Positions 6,997 through 14,450 of a stretch of 64,000 nucleotides of DNA are shown here, piece by piece. The DNA is from Clostridium sp. (GTDB lineage: Bacteria > Bacillota > Clostridia > Clostridiales > Clostridiaceae): NCBI GenBank assembly GCA_031292145.1, contig JARLHR010000091.1, forward strand, positions 1 to 64,000, written 5' to 3'. Made by a program: the position numbers and the translations under genes. Position 1 is the first letter of the stretch. Each line of letters starts with the position of its first letter. The notes beneath the pieces are model-generated. The model made no database searches, was not told the DNA's origin, and was given only the letters and a program-made list of their open reading frames with translations.

Positions 6997-9516
6997 TCAC
7001 CTCATTAGTGAGTCTTGCCACTTTCTAGCTAAAATTTCAAAAATAATTAAAAATATAATTGATACCACTAATTCAATCACTATTATGTATCTAGGTATAA
7101 TATTATTAATCAAGATTACTCCAGCTATTCCCAAAATAATTATTAAAAATGCAAACATTGCCATTGTTAATTCTTTTGATAATTTCCTTACAGAAATATC
7201 ACTATTAAATAATGTAAACAAAAGAATTCCAATTGATATTATTGTTAAAGGCACTAGCGTTGCCTCTTTCCCATCAACTTTATAAATTGAAATCATATTA
7301 ATTATGCTAAATACTAAAGCTCTAATTACTACCTCATTTTTGCCAACATCTCGTCCATCTTTCAATAAAATTATCAAAGATAGTGGAATAAATAACAGTG
7401 CATTTATAATTATTATATTCCAAAAATCCAAACCTTCTGCCTGTCCCATTATTAGATTGCCTAACAAGACTAAAAGCTCTGAAAGTATCGTCATAAAATA
7501 TATTTTAAAGCCTCTATCTATATTCTTATCAAACTTCTTTGAATAGTCTCTTATCTTAAAAAATCCATCTATATAGTTTTGTTGAATGTAAACATCTGAA
7601 ACTTTTTTTACTATTGTAGACGCCTTACCTTTGCCTATACCAACATTAGATAAGTTAAGTGCTGGTAAATCTCCTAAGTTTTCTCCTGTAGTTGCGACTT
7701 TATGACCATCCTTTATAAACACTGAAACTATCTTTGATTTAATTTCTGGATTTACTCTACAAAAAACTCTCACCCTTGAGAGTAAATCTTTAAGTTCTTG
7801 ATGATTTAAAGAATCTAATTCTATTCCTGCTACTACTTGATTGTCATTTCTTATTATATTGGCCTTTTTGGCATTGGTTATAGCACTTAATTTACTTTCT
7901 TCAGTAAATAATATTGGCACTATCGCTTTGTCTTTAATACGATTTATGCTATCTTCAATGTTTTCTTCAAGAGGATTCTCCAATCCAATTACTCCAACAA
8001 AAACCATATTACTTTCTATATTTTCAGACTTAGACGGTTCATAAGTAAAATTCCTATATGAAAAACCTTGTGTTATTAATCCTTCTATGGATAAATTCAT
8101 ATCAATTTCTTTCACCTTATTTTTATACTCTTCTGTAAGTTCCCTTTCAACTCCTTCAATCATAATGTGAGTGCATCGTTCTAAAACTGCATCTACATTT
8201 CCTCTAGTATTTGCCCGATATCTTCTATCAAACTTACTTACAACAGTTAGAAATCTCTTATCAGAATCCATAGGTATTTCTAAAATCTTTGAATTTTTAC
8301 TATCCACTGCACCCTTAAATATATTCTTTTTAGCAGCATAATCTAAAAAAGCAAGTTCATCTAATTCACCTTTACTACCATCATTCCCCATATTATAAAT
8401 AGCACTATTACATATTAATGATATCTCAACTATTCTATCAAAAGTTATCTCTTTAACATAAGACTCATTGTTTGATATCACATTATTATTAATAAATACC
8501 TTATTTACAATCATTTCTTTTTTACTTATGGCTCCAACCTTGTCTAAGAATAAAATATTCACATCTTTTATTAAATTAAACACTGAAAAATTTATTATTT
8601 GAATATCTTCATTCAAAAAACTTTCAATTACTTTTTTAAAAACAAGTTTTGCAATTATTGTAACTGGAAAACATGCAAGTAAAAATAATGCTGTTGATAT
8701 GTAATTTTTTTGTACATCTTGCCCTTTAAGTACAAAATATGAACCTACAATTATAATTGCAATAAAATATGTCATTAAATATCTTTGTAAAGTTTTAATT
8801 ATCATTGCACCAAAATTGTGTTTTCTATTGCTTGCATATGTTAACATTGCAAGCATTCTTCCTAATTGAGTTAAATTCCCAGTGGATATTACTATACCTG
8901 TACCACTACCTGATTTGATTACGGATCCTTTAAATAATATGTTTTTCATATCCGTTAAAGAATAAATATTCCCCATTATTTTACTTTCAAATTTTTCCTT
9001 GTAAAAAGCTTCTCCGGTTATGTTTTTTTCATCTACTTTAATATCATTTGCACTTATTATTCTTAGATCAGCTGGTATAACAGACTCTCTGCTAAACTTA
9101 ACTATATCTCCCATTACTAATTCTTCGGATTTAATAGATTTTTGAATTCCATCTCTAATTACTATTGCCTCTGCTGAATTTAATCTTTCTAAAGTTCCAA
9201 TTTCTTCATCTCTTTTTATAGTATGTCTTATTACTAATATTAAATTTAATATTAATATTAATGTGGCAATACTACCAAATAGATAACTTTTAAATATAAA
9301 TAACATTATTGAAATTATTAAATATATAATTACAGATTTTTCTTTTAATGCATTTAGTACATGTTTATAAAGTTTATTACCACTTGGTAAATCAATTTTG
9401 TTCGTACCATATTTTATTCTCAATTGTTCACAATCATTTTCACTTATCCCCTGTTGTGCATTACTATTTAATAATTCAACTATTTGATTCCAAGAATTAC
9501 TACAATATTTTTCCAA
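6997..9516 (-). CDS. P-type ATPase-like membrane protein with degenerate catalytic motifs
   Basis: An 839-residue protein with the full architecture of a cation-transport P-type ATPase: an N-terminal cation_ATPase_N-like segment (1-50), membrane pairs near 60-97 and 245-290, an actuator domain with TGE (167-169), a large cytoplasmic P/N region and about six C-terminal helices. The catalytic signatures are altered. The phosphorylation loop DKTGTLT reads DKVGAIS (325-331), keeping the Asp. The TGDGVNDAP hinge reads TGENLGDLP (610-618). The membrane PEGLP motif reads CFPVT (282-286). The usual GxxDPPR block reads GLENPLEE. The frame is intact over 2.5 kb, so it is probably not a decaying pseudogene. 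It may be a pseudoenzyme or a very divergent pump. TTG start after GGTGGGG; coupled to comEC. Confidence 0.85.
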   Translation of the reverse strand: MEKYCSNSWNQIVELLNSNAQQGISENDCEQLRIKYGTNKIDLPSGNKLYKHVLNALKEKSVIIYLIISIMLFIFKSYLFGSIATLILILNLILVIRHTIKRDEEIGTLERLNSAEAIVIRDGIQKSIKSEELVMGDIVKFSRESVIPADLRIISANDIKVDEKNITGEAFYKEKFESKIMGNIYSLTDMKNILFKGSVIKSGSGTGIVISTGNLTQLGRMLAMLTYASNRKHNFGAMIIKTLQRYLMTYFIAIIIVGSYFVLKGQDVQKNYISTALFLLACFPVTIIAKLVFKKVIESFLNEDIQIINFSVFNLIKDVNILFLDKVGAISKKEMIVNKVFINNNVISNNESYVKEITFDRIVEISLICNSAIYNMGNDGSKGELDELAFLDYAAKKNIFKGAVDSKNSKILEIPMDSDKRFLTVVSKFDRRYRANTRGNVDAVLERCTHIMIEGVERELTEEYKNKVKEIDMNLSIEGLITQGFSYRNFTYEPSKSENIESNMVFVGVIGLENPLEENIEDSINRIKDKAIVPILFTEESKLSAITNAKKANIIRNDNQVVAGIELDSLNHQELKDLLSRVRVFCRVNPEIKSKIVSVFIKDGHKVATTGENLGDLPALNLSNVGIGKGKASTIVKKVSDVYIQQNYIDGFFKIRDYSKKFDKNIDRGFKIYFMTILSELLVLLGNLIMGQAEGLDFWNIIIINALLFIPLSLIILLKDGRDVGKNEVVIRALVFSIINMISIYKVDGKEATLVPLTIISIGILLFTLFNSDISVRKLSKELTMAMFAFLIIILGIAGVILINNIIPRYIIVIELVVSIIFLIIFEILARKWQDSLMR

Positions 9517-9856
9517 AAGAACCCCACCACCCTAAATCACTTCTTCTATAGTATATTTTAATAATATACCATTCCTGCCTTTTTACATAGCATTATTAAT
9601 TCACAACATAATTATACGTGTTAATATAGTAAAAGGCAAAAACTTAGTATTAATTTATTTTCGTTATATTTCTATATTTATTTATATAGTTTACAATACT
9701 TAACCGTAATTAGAATATAAAAATATCTATTTAAACTTATCAATATATCTTTTCATGATATATTATACCATTGATTTAGATTAGTATATATTATTGCTTT
9801 GGGGTATATTCGTATAAATCCATCAAAAAGTAATAAAATTAACTCAGCTAAAACTT
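9517..9856. other. Intergenic, nothing recognised
   Basis: 340 bp of about 80% AT sequence between spoVAE and the ATPase-like gene. I see no gene, no strong hairpin and no repeat-family copy. Both flanking genes are on the minus strand, so this gap should hold the promoter of the ATPase-comEC unit, but I cannot pick one with confidence. Confidence 0.4.
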
Positions 9857-10213
9857 CTACTTTTTCGTCTTCGGATTAAAAATGAGTGCCATCAAATATC
9901 CAAAAAAGATTGATGCTGTAATTCCTGCTGCTGCACCTTTGATTCCACCTGTAAATGCACCTATAAGCCCAGTTTCTTTTACCTCTTTTATTGTAGATTT
10001 AGCTAACGAATTTCCAAAACTAGGTAATGGAACTGTAGCTCCCGCTCCGCCTATATCAACTAATTTATCATACCATCCAAATGCTCCTACTATTGCTCCA
10101 AGCACAACAAATACTACTAATATTCTTCCTGGCGTTAATTTTGTAACATCCATTAATATTTGCCCTATTACACAGATAAGCCCTCCAATTATAAATGCAT
10201 TTATGTAACTCAT
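9857..10213 (-). CDS. spoVAE: Stage V sporulation protein AE
   Basis: A 118-residue, four-helix integral membrane protein of the SpoVA channel. The channel moves calcium dipicolinate into the developing spore and releases it at germination. Recognised by FIIGGLICVIGQILMDVTKLTP at the N-terminus and the conserved GGAGATVPLPSFGNSLAKST loop at about 54-73, shared with SpoVAC. Clostridia commonly carry only spoVAC, spoVAD and spoVAE, as here. It lies 53 bases after spoVAD and is the last gene of the cluster; the ATG is preceded by an AAAGGACTGAAAATCTAA-type SD. Confidence 0.93.
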   Translation of the reverse strand: MSYINAFIIGGLICVIGQILMDVTKLTPGRILVVFVVLGAIVGAFGWYDKLVDIGGAGATVPLPSFGNSLAKSTIKEVKETGLIGAFTGGIKGAAAGITASIFFGYLMALIFNPKTKK

Positions 10214-10266
10214 TTAGATTTTCAGTCCTTTCTCCTTAAAGTATCTTCTAAAATAATCAATTAGTT

Positions 10267-11301
10267 TTAATTCATTTCAATAGCTACTGCATGCGCTATT
10301 CCCGGAATTGTATCACCTTGAAGAGAAGATGTTGTACTCATAAGTGCACCTGTTGAGACTAATAATAACGTCTTTATTTCTTTTTTCATAAGCTTTTTAT
10401 ATAAATATCCTGCAAATACAACTGCTGAACATCCACATCCACTTCCACCAGATAAAGTATTTTGTTTTTCATTATCAAATATTATTTCACCACAATCTAT
10501 ATGTTGCTCTCTAATGTCATACCCAAATTCCTGGATCAATTTATTAGCAAGCTCTTTTCCTATTACCCCTAAATCACCAGTTGCTATAATATCATAATAG
10601 CTTGGATTCCTTCCTGTATCTTTAAAATGGCTTACTATTGTATCAACAGCTGCTGGAGCCATAGCTGCTCCCATATTATTGGCATCTTTCTGGCCAAAAT
10701 CTTTTACTTTTCCAGTTGTAACATAAGTTATTTGCGGGTAATTTCCCTCATGTCCAAGAATTACAGCACCTGATCCTGTTACTGTCCATTGTGCTGTTGC
10801 AGGTCTTTGTGAACCATATTCAAGAGGAAATCTAAATTGTCTTTCTGCCGAACTAAAATGAGAAGAAGTTGTTGCTATTACATAATTAGCAAATCCGCCA
10901 TCCATTATAATTGAAGCAAGACTTAAAGATTCAGCCATAGTAGAACATGCTCCATATAATCCGAAGAACGGAATGCTAAATTCTCTAGCTGCAAAACTCG
11001 ATGAAATTATTTGATTTAATAAGTCTCCTGAAAATAAATAATCTATATCTGTTTCCTTAAGCTTCGCTTTTTTTAAAGTCTCACTTATCGCAGTAAACAT
11101 CATTTGACTTTCTGCTTTTTCAAAACTCCCTTTCCCTAAGGTATCATCATTTAATATTTCATCAAAATACTCACTTATTGGTCCCTCACCCTCTTTAGGT
11201 CCCACAATAGAATGTGTTGCTATTATTTTAGGAGGATTACTTAATCTTACAGTTTGATTCCCTACTTTCTTATTAAGCATTTGCATAATTCTCACTGCCA
11301 C
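10267..11301 (-). CDS. spoVAD: Stage V sporulation protein AD
   Basis: A 344-residue soluble protein with a thiolase-like fold that binds dipicolinic acid and associates with the SpoVA membrane channel on the inner spore membrane. Recognisable blocks are PFFGLYGACSTMAESL (about 122-137), the VIATTSSHFSSAERQFRFPLEY segment, TGSGAVILG and the DLGVIGKELANKL segment, plus the C-terminal SGGSGCGCSAVVFAGYL. The thiolase-like Cys is present in GACST. The N-terminus begins MAVRIMQMLNKKVGNQTVRL. Unusually, it is separated from spoVAC by 422 bases containing a large palindromic repeat, so the cluster may not be one simple transcript. Confidence 0.95.
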   Translation of the reverse strand: MAVRIMQMLNKKVGNQTVRLSNPPKIIATHSIVGPKEGEGPISEYFDEILNDDTLGKGSFEKAESQMMFTAISETLKKAKLKETDIDYLFSGDLLNQIISSSFAAREFSIPFFGLYGACSTMAESLSLASIIMDGGFANYVIATTSSHFSSAERQFRFPLEYGSQRPATAQWTVTGSGAVILGHEGNYPQITYVTTGKVKDFGQKDANNMGAAMAPAAVDTIVSHFKDTGRNPSYYDIIATGDLGVIGKELANKLIQEFGYDIREQHIDCGEIIFDNEKQNTLSGGSGCGCSAVVFAGYLYKKLMKKEIKTLLLVSTGALMSTTSSLQGDTIPGIAHAVAIEMN

Positions 11302-11568
11302 TCAAAATATGGACAAATATCCCCACATTGAGAAAATTCCTTATTCAACGTGTCTGTTCTCATACAATAATTTATACTACTAACATTTGGTATAACACTC
11401 CAAAGGCTTAAATTCCCAACTGACTATCAGTACATATTTATAAAATCTTTTATGATATTTAAAGACTTGTGGCATCTTCTCCTTTCTCTGTTATATTTAT
11501 ACAATTACGACACCTTATAGAGTTTAGCATCTCTTAAATTTATAACATCATTGACTTCTTATTTTCTT

Positions 11569-11711
11569 TTAGGCACATAAAAAAATAATAGACCAAAGAT
11601 GCGATATATATTTTGTGTGAACACTTACTCAGCGAGTGCATGCGAGTCGAGCTTCCTTTATGGTGTAAAATGGACAAGCATACTGGTCTATTATTTTTTG
11701 ACTGTGCCTTA
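11569..11711. repeat. Palindromic repeat with family A-type ends, inside the spoVA cluster
   Basis: Begins TTAGGCACAT with AATAATAGACCA inside, and ends TGGTCTATTATT then TGTGCCTTA. The arms match over about 20 bp. The outer 9 bp are those of family A, but the inner sequence is different, so it is a sub-family or a related element. It lies between spoVAC and spoVAD. The rest of the 11302-11723 gap shows nothing recognisable. Confidence 0.7.
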
Positions 11712-11723
11712 TATACCTAAACT

Positions 11724-12194
11724 CTAACTAATTAGCATAAGTATATAATAAATTATCCCTATGATTACTGAAGTGCCGATTCCATATACCAAAACAGGTC
11801 CAGCAATTGTAAACATCTTCGCTGCAACTCCAAATATAAATCCTTCCTTTTTAAATTCTATTGCAGGTGAAACCACAGCGTTTGAAAATCCCGTTATAGG
11901 AACAACCGTACCTGCCCCACCAAAGTTTGCTAACTTTGAGTATGTACCTGTTCCTGTTAAAAGCGCACCTAAAAAAATCATTATAATAGGAACAATATTC
12001 ATAACTTCTTCTTGTGAAAATCCTAGTTTAGTAGATATATTAAAAATAAACTGACCTACATCACAAATTAAACCACCAACAAAAAATGCCTTCAGGCAAT
12101 CTTGTAATATTTTAGATTTTGGTATAGCTTCATTGGCCATTTTATTATAAATTTTTTTAAGATGTTCTTCCTTCGTATTGTGGGTAATATTCAA
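11724..12194 (-). CDS. spoVAC: Stage V sporulation protein AC
   Basis: Integral membrane subunit of the SpoVA dipicolinate channel; in Bacillus it behaves as a mechanosensitive channel. Shown by LKAFFVGGLICDVGQFIFNI, four hydrophobic helices and the FGGAGTVVPITGFSNAVVSP loop, homologous to the loop in SpoVAE. I prefer the TTG at 12194 (156 residues), ten bases after AAAAGGAG, over upstream ATGs that would overlap or precede the SD. It is the first gene of the spoVA cluster and lies downstream of sigF, as in Bacillus, but with a family B palindrome in between. In Bacillus the operon is driven by sigma-G in the forespore. Confidence 0.93.
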   Translation of the reverse strand: MNITHNTKEEHLKKIYNKMANEAIPKSKILQDCLKAFFVGGLICDVGQFIFNISTKLGFSQEEVMNIVPIIMIFLGALLTGTGTYSKLANFGGAGTVVPITGFSNAVVSPAIEFKKEGFIFGVAAKMFTIAGPVLVYGIGTSVIIGIIYYILMLIS

Positions 12195-12292
12195 AATAAT
12201 CACGCTCCTTTTCATCTGTATATCTATCATTTGCAAAACCTAAGAAATTAATCCTGTTATTTTTTGGCATATGCCTTATGTGGTGACTAACC

Positions 12293-12476
12293 GAAATAAG
12301 TAACATATTGTGTTCCGGTTTCTAGGCCTTTAGATGGATAATTCTATGAATAGAAGTTGCACCAAAAATGCTAGCTCAAAGACAAGCTTTGAACTAGCAT
12401 TTCGGAACAACTTCTATTCAAGAATCATTACCATCAAAATTCCAATGAAACACTCCACACAATATGTTACTTATTT
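12293..12476. repeat. Long palindromic repeat, family B copy 2
   Basis: Starts GAAATAAGTAACATATTGTG and ends CACAATATGTTACTTATTT. Inner arms include AATGCTAG(C)TCAAAG / CTTTGAACTAGCATT, and AGAAGTTG / CAACTTCT. It is homologous to 861-1115, sharing both ends and the inner TAGAAGT and AGAATCAT blocks. A short remnant with a family A-like end (TGTTATTTTTTGGCATATGCC) lies just upstream, at 12254-12275. Confidence 0.75.
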
Positions 12477-12506
12477 GTAGTACAGCAATTCACTTAAACT
12501 TGTTTA

Positions 12507-13262
12507 CTACTCTTCTAATTTCTTTCGCATTTCTAATAAAACTTTTTTTTCAATCCTAGATACTTGGACTTGGCTTATCCCTAGCATCTTAGCTACTTCA
12601 ACTTGCGTTTTATCTTTAAAATAACGTAACATTATAATCTGTCTTCCTTTATTATCTAACGTTCTTAACGCTTCTTTAAGAGCTATCCTTTCAATTAGAT
12701 TTCCATCATCAGCACTTGTTTCGCTTAGTTTATCTATTAATAGTACAGGTGCTCCATCATCTTGATGTATTGTATCATACAAATATTGTAAACTATTAGA
12801 AGATTCTATTGCAAACAAAATCTCTTCTTTATTAACATTTGCATAATCTGCTAGTTCATCTATCGTTGGTGATCTTTTAAGTTTTTTAGTTAATAGCTCC
12901 TTATAAAAGTGTATTTTTCTTGCTAAGCTTTTAACATTACGACTTACTTTTATCATCCCATCATCTCTTAAGAATCGTTTTATTTCTCCGATAATCATAG
13001 GAACTGCATAAGTTGAAAACTTAACATTATAGGCTAAATCAAAATTATTTATAGCTTTAACTAGTCCAATTGATCCTATTTGGAATATATCCTCATAATC
13101 ATATCCTCTATTTAAAAATTTCTTGCTTATGGAAGATACTAATGGCAAATTCATTTCTATGAGCTTATTCATAGCATCTGTATCACCATTTTTAGCTAAA
13201 GCTAATAATTTTGGATTCTTATCATAATTATAACCCTCTTGTTTTAAACCCTCTTTTTCCAT
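12507..13262 (-). CDS. sigF: Sporulation sigma factor SigF
   Basis: RNA polymerase sigma-F, the first forespore-specific sigma factor. The 251-residue protein has sigma region 2 (NLPLVSSISKKFLNRGYDYEDIFQIGSIG, the core-binding part, and FSTYAVPMIIGEIKRFLRDDG), region 3 (VNKEEILFAIESS) and region 4 with a helix-turn-helix (KTQVEVAKMLGISQVQVSRIEKKVL). Regions 2-4 are spaced as in the SigF/SigG group, and the position directly after spoIIAB identifies it as SigF. It is held inactive by SpoIIAB and freed by SpoIIAA. It is the last gene of the tricistronic spoIIA operon, 10 bases after spoIIAB. Confidence 0.97.
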   Translation of the reverse strand: MEKEGLKQEGYNYDKNPKLLALAKNGDTDAMNKLIEMNLPLVSSISKKFLNRGYDYEDIFQIGSIGLVKAINNFDLAYNVKFSTYAVPMIIGEIKRFLRDDGMIKVSRNVKSLARKIHFYKELLTKKLKRSPTIDELADYANVNKEEILFAIESSNSLQYLYDTIHQDDGAPVLLIDKLSETSADDGNLIERIALKEALRTLDNKGRQIIMLRYFKDKTQVEVAKMLGISQVQVSRIEKKVLLEMRKKLEE

Positions 13263-13272
13263 GTTATTTCAC

Positions 13273-13704
13273 CTAACTTACTACGCTGAATTTCTTCTTT
13301 ATTACCACCTTTGTACCTATCCCTTTTTCACTTTCTACTTCTAAATTATCCATAAATGTTTCCATTACAGTAAAGCCCATACCTGATCTTTCTAAGTCTG
13401 GTCTTGATGTATACAATGGTTCCATAGCCTGATTTATATCGTCAATGCCAATTCCTTTATCAATAATTATTATAGTAACTTCATTTTCATCGATTTTTGC
13501 TTCAATTCTAACTATTCCATCTTCTCTATTTTCATATCCATGTATTATAGAATTAGTAACCGCTTCTGATACTGCTGTTTTTACATCATTTATTTCATCA
13601 ATAGTTGGATCTAATTGAGCAACAAAAGCCGCAACAGCGACTCTTGCAAAACCCTCATTTTGAGATTTGCTTACAAATTCTATGCTCATTTTATTGTCAG
13701 ACAT
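13273..13704 (-). CDS. spoIIAB: Anti-sigma-F factor and SpoIIAA kinase SpoIIAB
   Basis: A serine kinase of the GHKL fold that binds sigma-F and phosphorylates SpoIIAA. The 143-residue protein shows the N box ([18 protein letters not shown]), G1 box ([11 protein letters not shown]) and G2 box ([13 protein letters not shown]). I chose the ATG at 13704, five bases after GGAGGGG, giving [10 protein letters not shown]; the frame is open upstream, but no other start has an SD. Gene order and short spacing (14 bases from spoIIAA, 10 to sigF) are those of the conserved spoIIA operon. Confidence 0.97.
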   Translation of the reverse strand: MSDNKMSIEFVSKSQNEGFARVAVAAFVAQLDPTIDEINDVKTAVSEAVTNSIIHGYENREDGIVRIEAKIDENEVTIIIIDKGIGIDDINQAMEPLYTSRPDLERSGMGFTVMETFMDNLEVESEKGIGTKVVIKKKFSVVS

Positions 13705-13718
13705 GATAACCCCTCCAT

Positions 13719-14054
13719 CTAAATGCACCTTACTGCTTCATCTACAGTATTATAATTTTTAATTATTTTATATAAACCTGCTAATTCAAAAATTCTGTTA
13801 ACATTCTTATTTGGCATTGCAATACAAAGTACTCCACCCTTATTGGAAACTTTTTTATACCTGCCAAGAACAGCTCCAATACCTGAACTATCCATAAAGG
13901 TAACTCGTGAAAAATCCAAAACAACCTTTCTAATATTATCTCTATCTATTCTATCATCAATTCTTACCCTAACTCCCTCTGCACTATTATGATCTAATTC
14001 TCCACTAAGAGTAGTTATTAAAATATTATCTTTTTTCTCAAATTTTAAATCCAT
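13719..14054 (-). CDS. spoIIAA: Anti-anti-sigma factor SpoIIAA
   Basis: A STAS-domain protein of 111 residues. When dephosphorylated by SpoIIE it binds SpoIIAB and releases sigma-F in the forespore. The phosphorylation site is the Ser in [15 protein letters not shown] (about residues 54-68), and the N-terminal strand [15 protein letters not shown] is typical. It is the first gene of the operon. The start codon has no SD at normal distance: a strong GGAGGTGA lies 65 bases upstream, with a hairpin in the interval (see the separate entry). The ATG itself is well supported because the protein start [13 protein letters not shown] matches the family. Confidence 0.97.
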   Translation of the reverse strand: MDLKFEKKDNILITTLSGELDHNSAEGVRVRIDDRIDRDNIRKVVLDFSRVTFMDSSGIGAVLGRYKKVSNKGGVLCIAMPNKNVNRIFELAGLYKIIKNYNTVDEAVRCI

Positions 14055-14127
14055 AATAATTAAGAATATCTCAAAGTAAAGTTATAACTTACGTTTTATA
14101 AATTTAAGATATTCCGACTTCACCTCC
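14055..14127 (-). promoter_or_regulatory. spoIIA leader: SD separated from the start by a 12-bp hairpin
   Basis: Minus strand: GGAGGTGA (14127-14120), 5 bases, then GAATATCTTAAA, 27 bases, TTTGAGATATTC (14114-14064), 9 bases, ATG (14054). The stem is 12 bp with one G-U pair, and the loop holds a second small stem (GTAAG / CTTTAC). Folding would bring the SD to about 14 bases from the ATG. A 13-codon GTG reading frame also begins inside the SD (VKSEYLKFIKRKL), so a leader peptide is an alternative. Confidence 0.5.
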
Positions 14128-14333
14128 TTATCTATTTTGCGTTACCCTTTTACCATATTTTAGCATAATATTTTATTCAGCGTCAAATCATTTATTCCAT
14201 ATAATCCTATTTATTCATAAATTTATAACCATTTAAAGAATTTACGGTAAAGAATTTACTTTTCTAAATTATCTATTAATATAGGATTTAATTGTGCCTA
14301 ACTGTTTATTAAATTATCATTTTAAAATAAACT

Positions 14334-14390
14334 GCTAAAAGCACCTAAAGTAAGATTACTTCACTTTAGGTGCTTTTAGCGAATTTTTTT
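14334..14390. terminator. Strong hairpin after the Lon-like gene
   Basis: Perfect 18-bp arms GCTAAAAGCACCTAAAGT / ACTTTAGGTGCTTTTAGC (14334-14351, 14363-14380). A T run follows on the plus strand, but only a weak one on the minus strand, where the gene that needs it lies. It may be a terminator or a short relative of the palindromic repeats. The rest of the 14055-14450 gap holds the spoIIA promoter region. Confidence 0.65.
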
Positions 14391-14450
14391 ATAGTCTTAT
14401 GAAATACAGATGCTTTAATTTCGATTACTTACATATGACCCTAGAGTAAT

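Noticed and set aside
9882..10208. Plus-strand 108-codon frame opposite spoVAE
   Set aside because: It mirrors the conserved SpoVAE frame; no SD, no family, and Pro/Ile-rich composition typical of antisense frames.
11761..12054. Plus-strand 97-codon frame opposite spoVAC
   Set aside because: Antisense shadow of a conserved membrane-protein gene.
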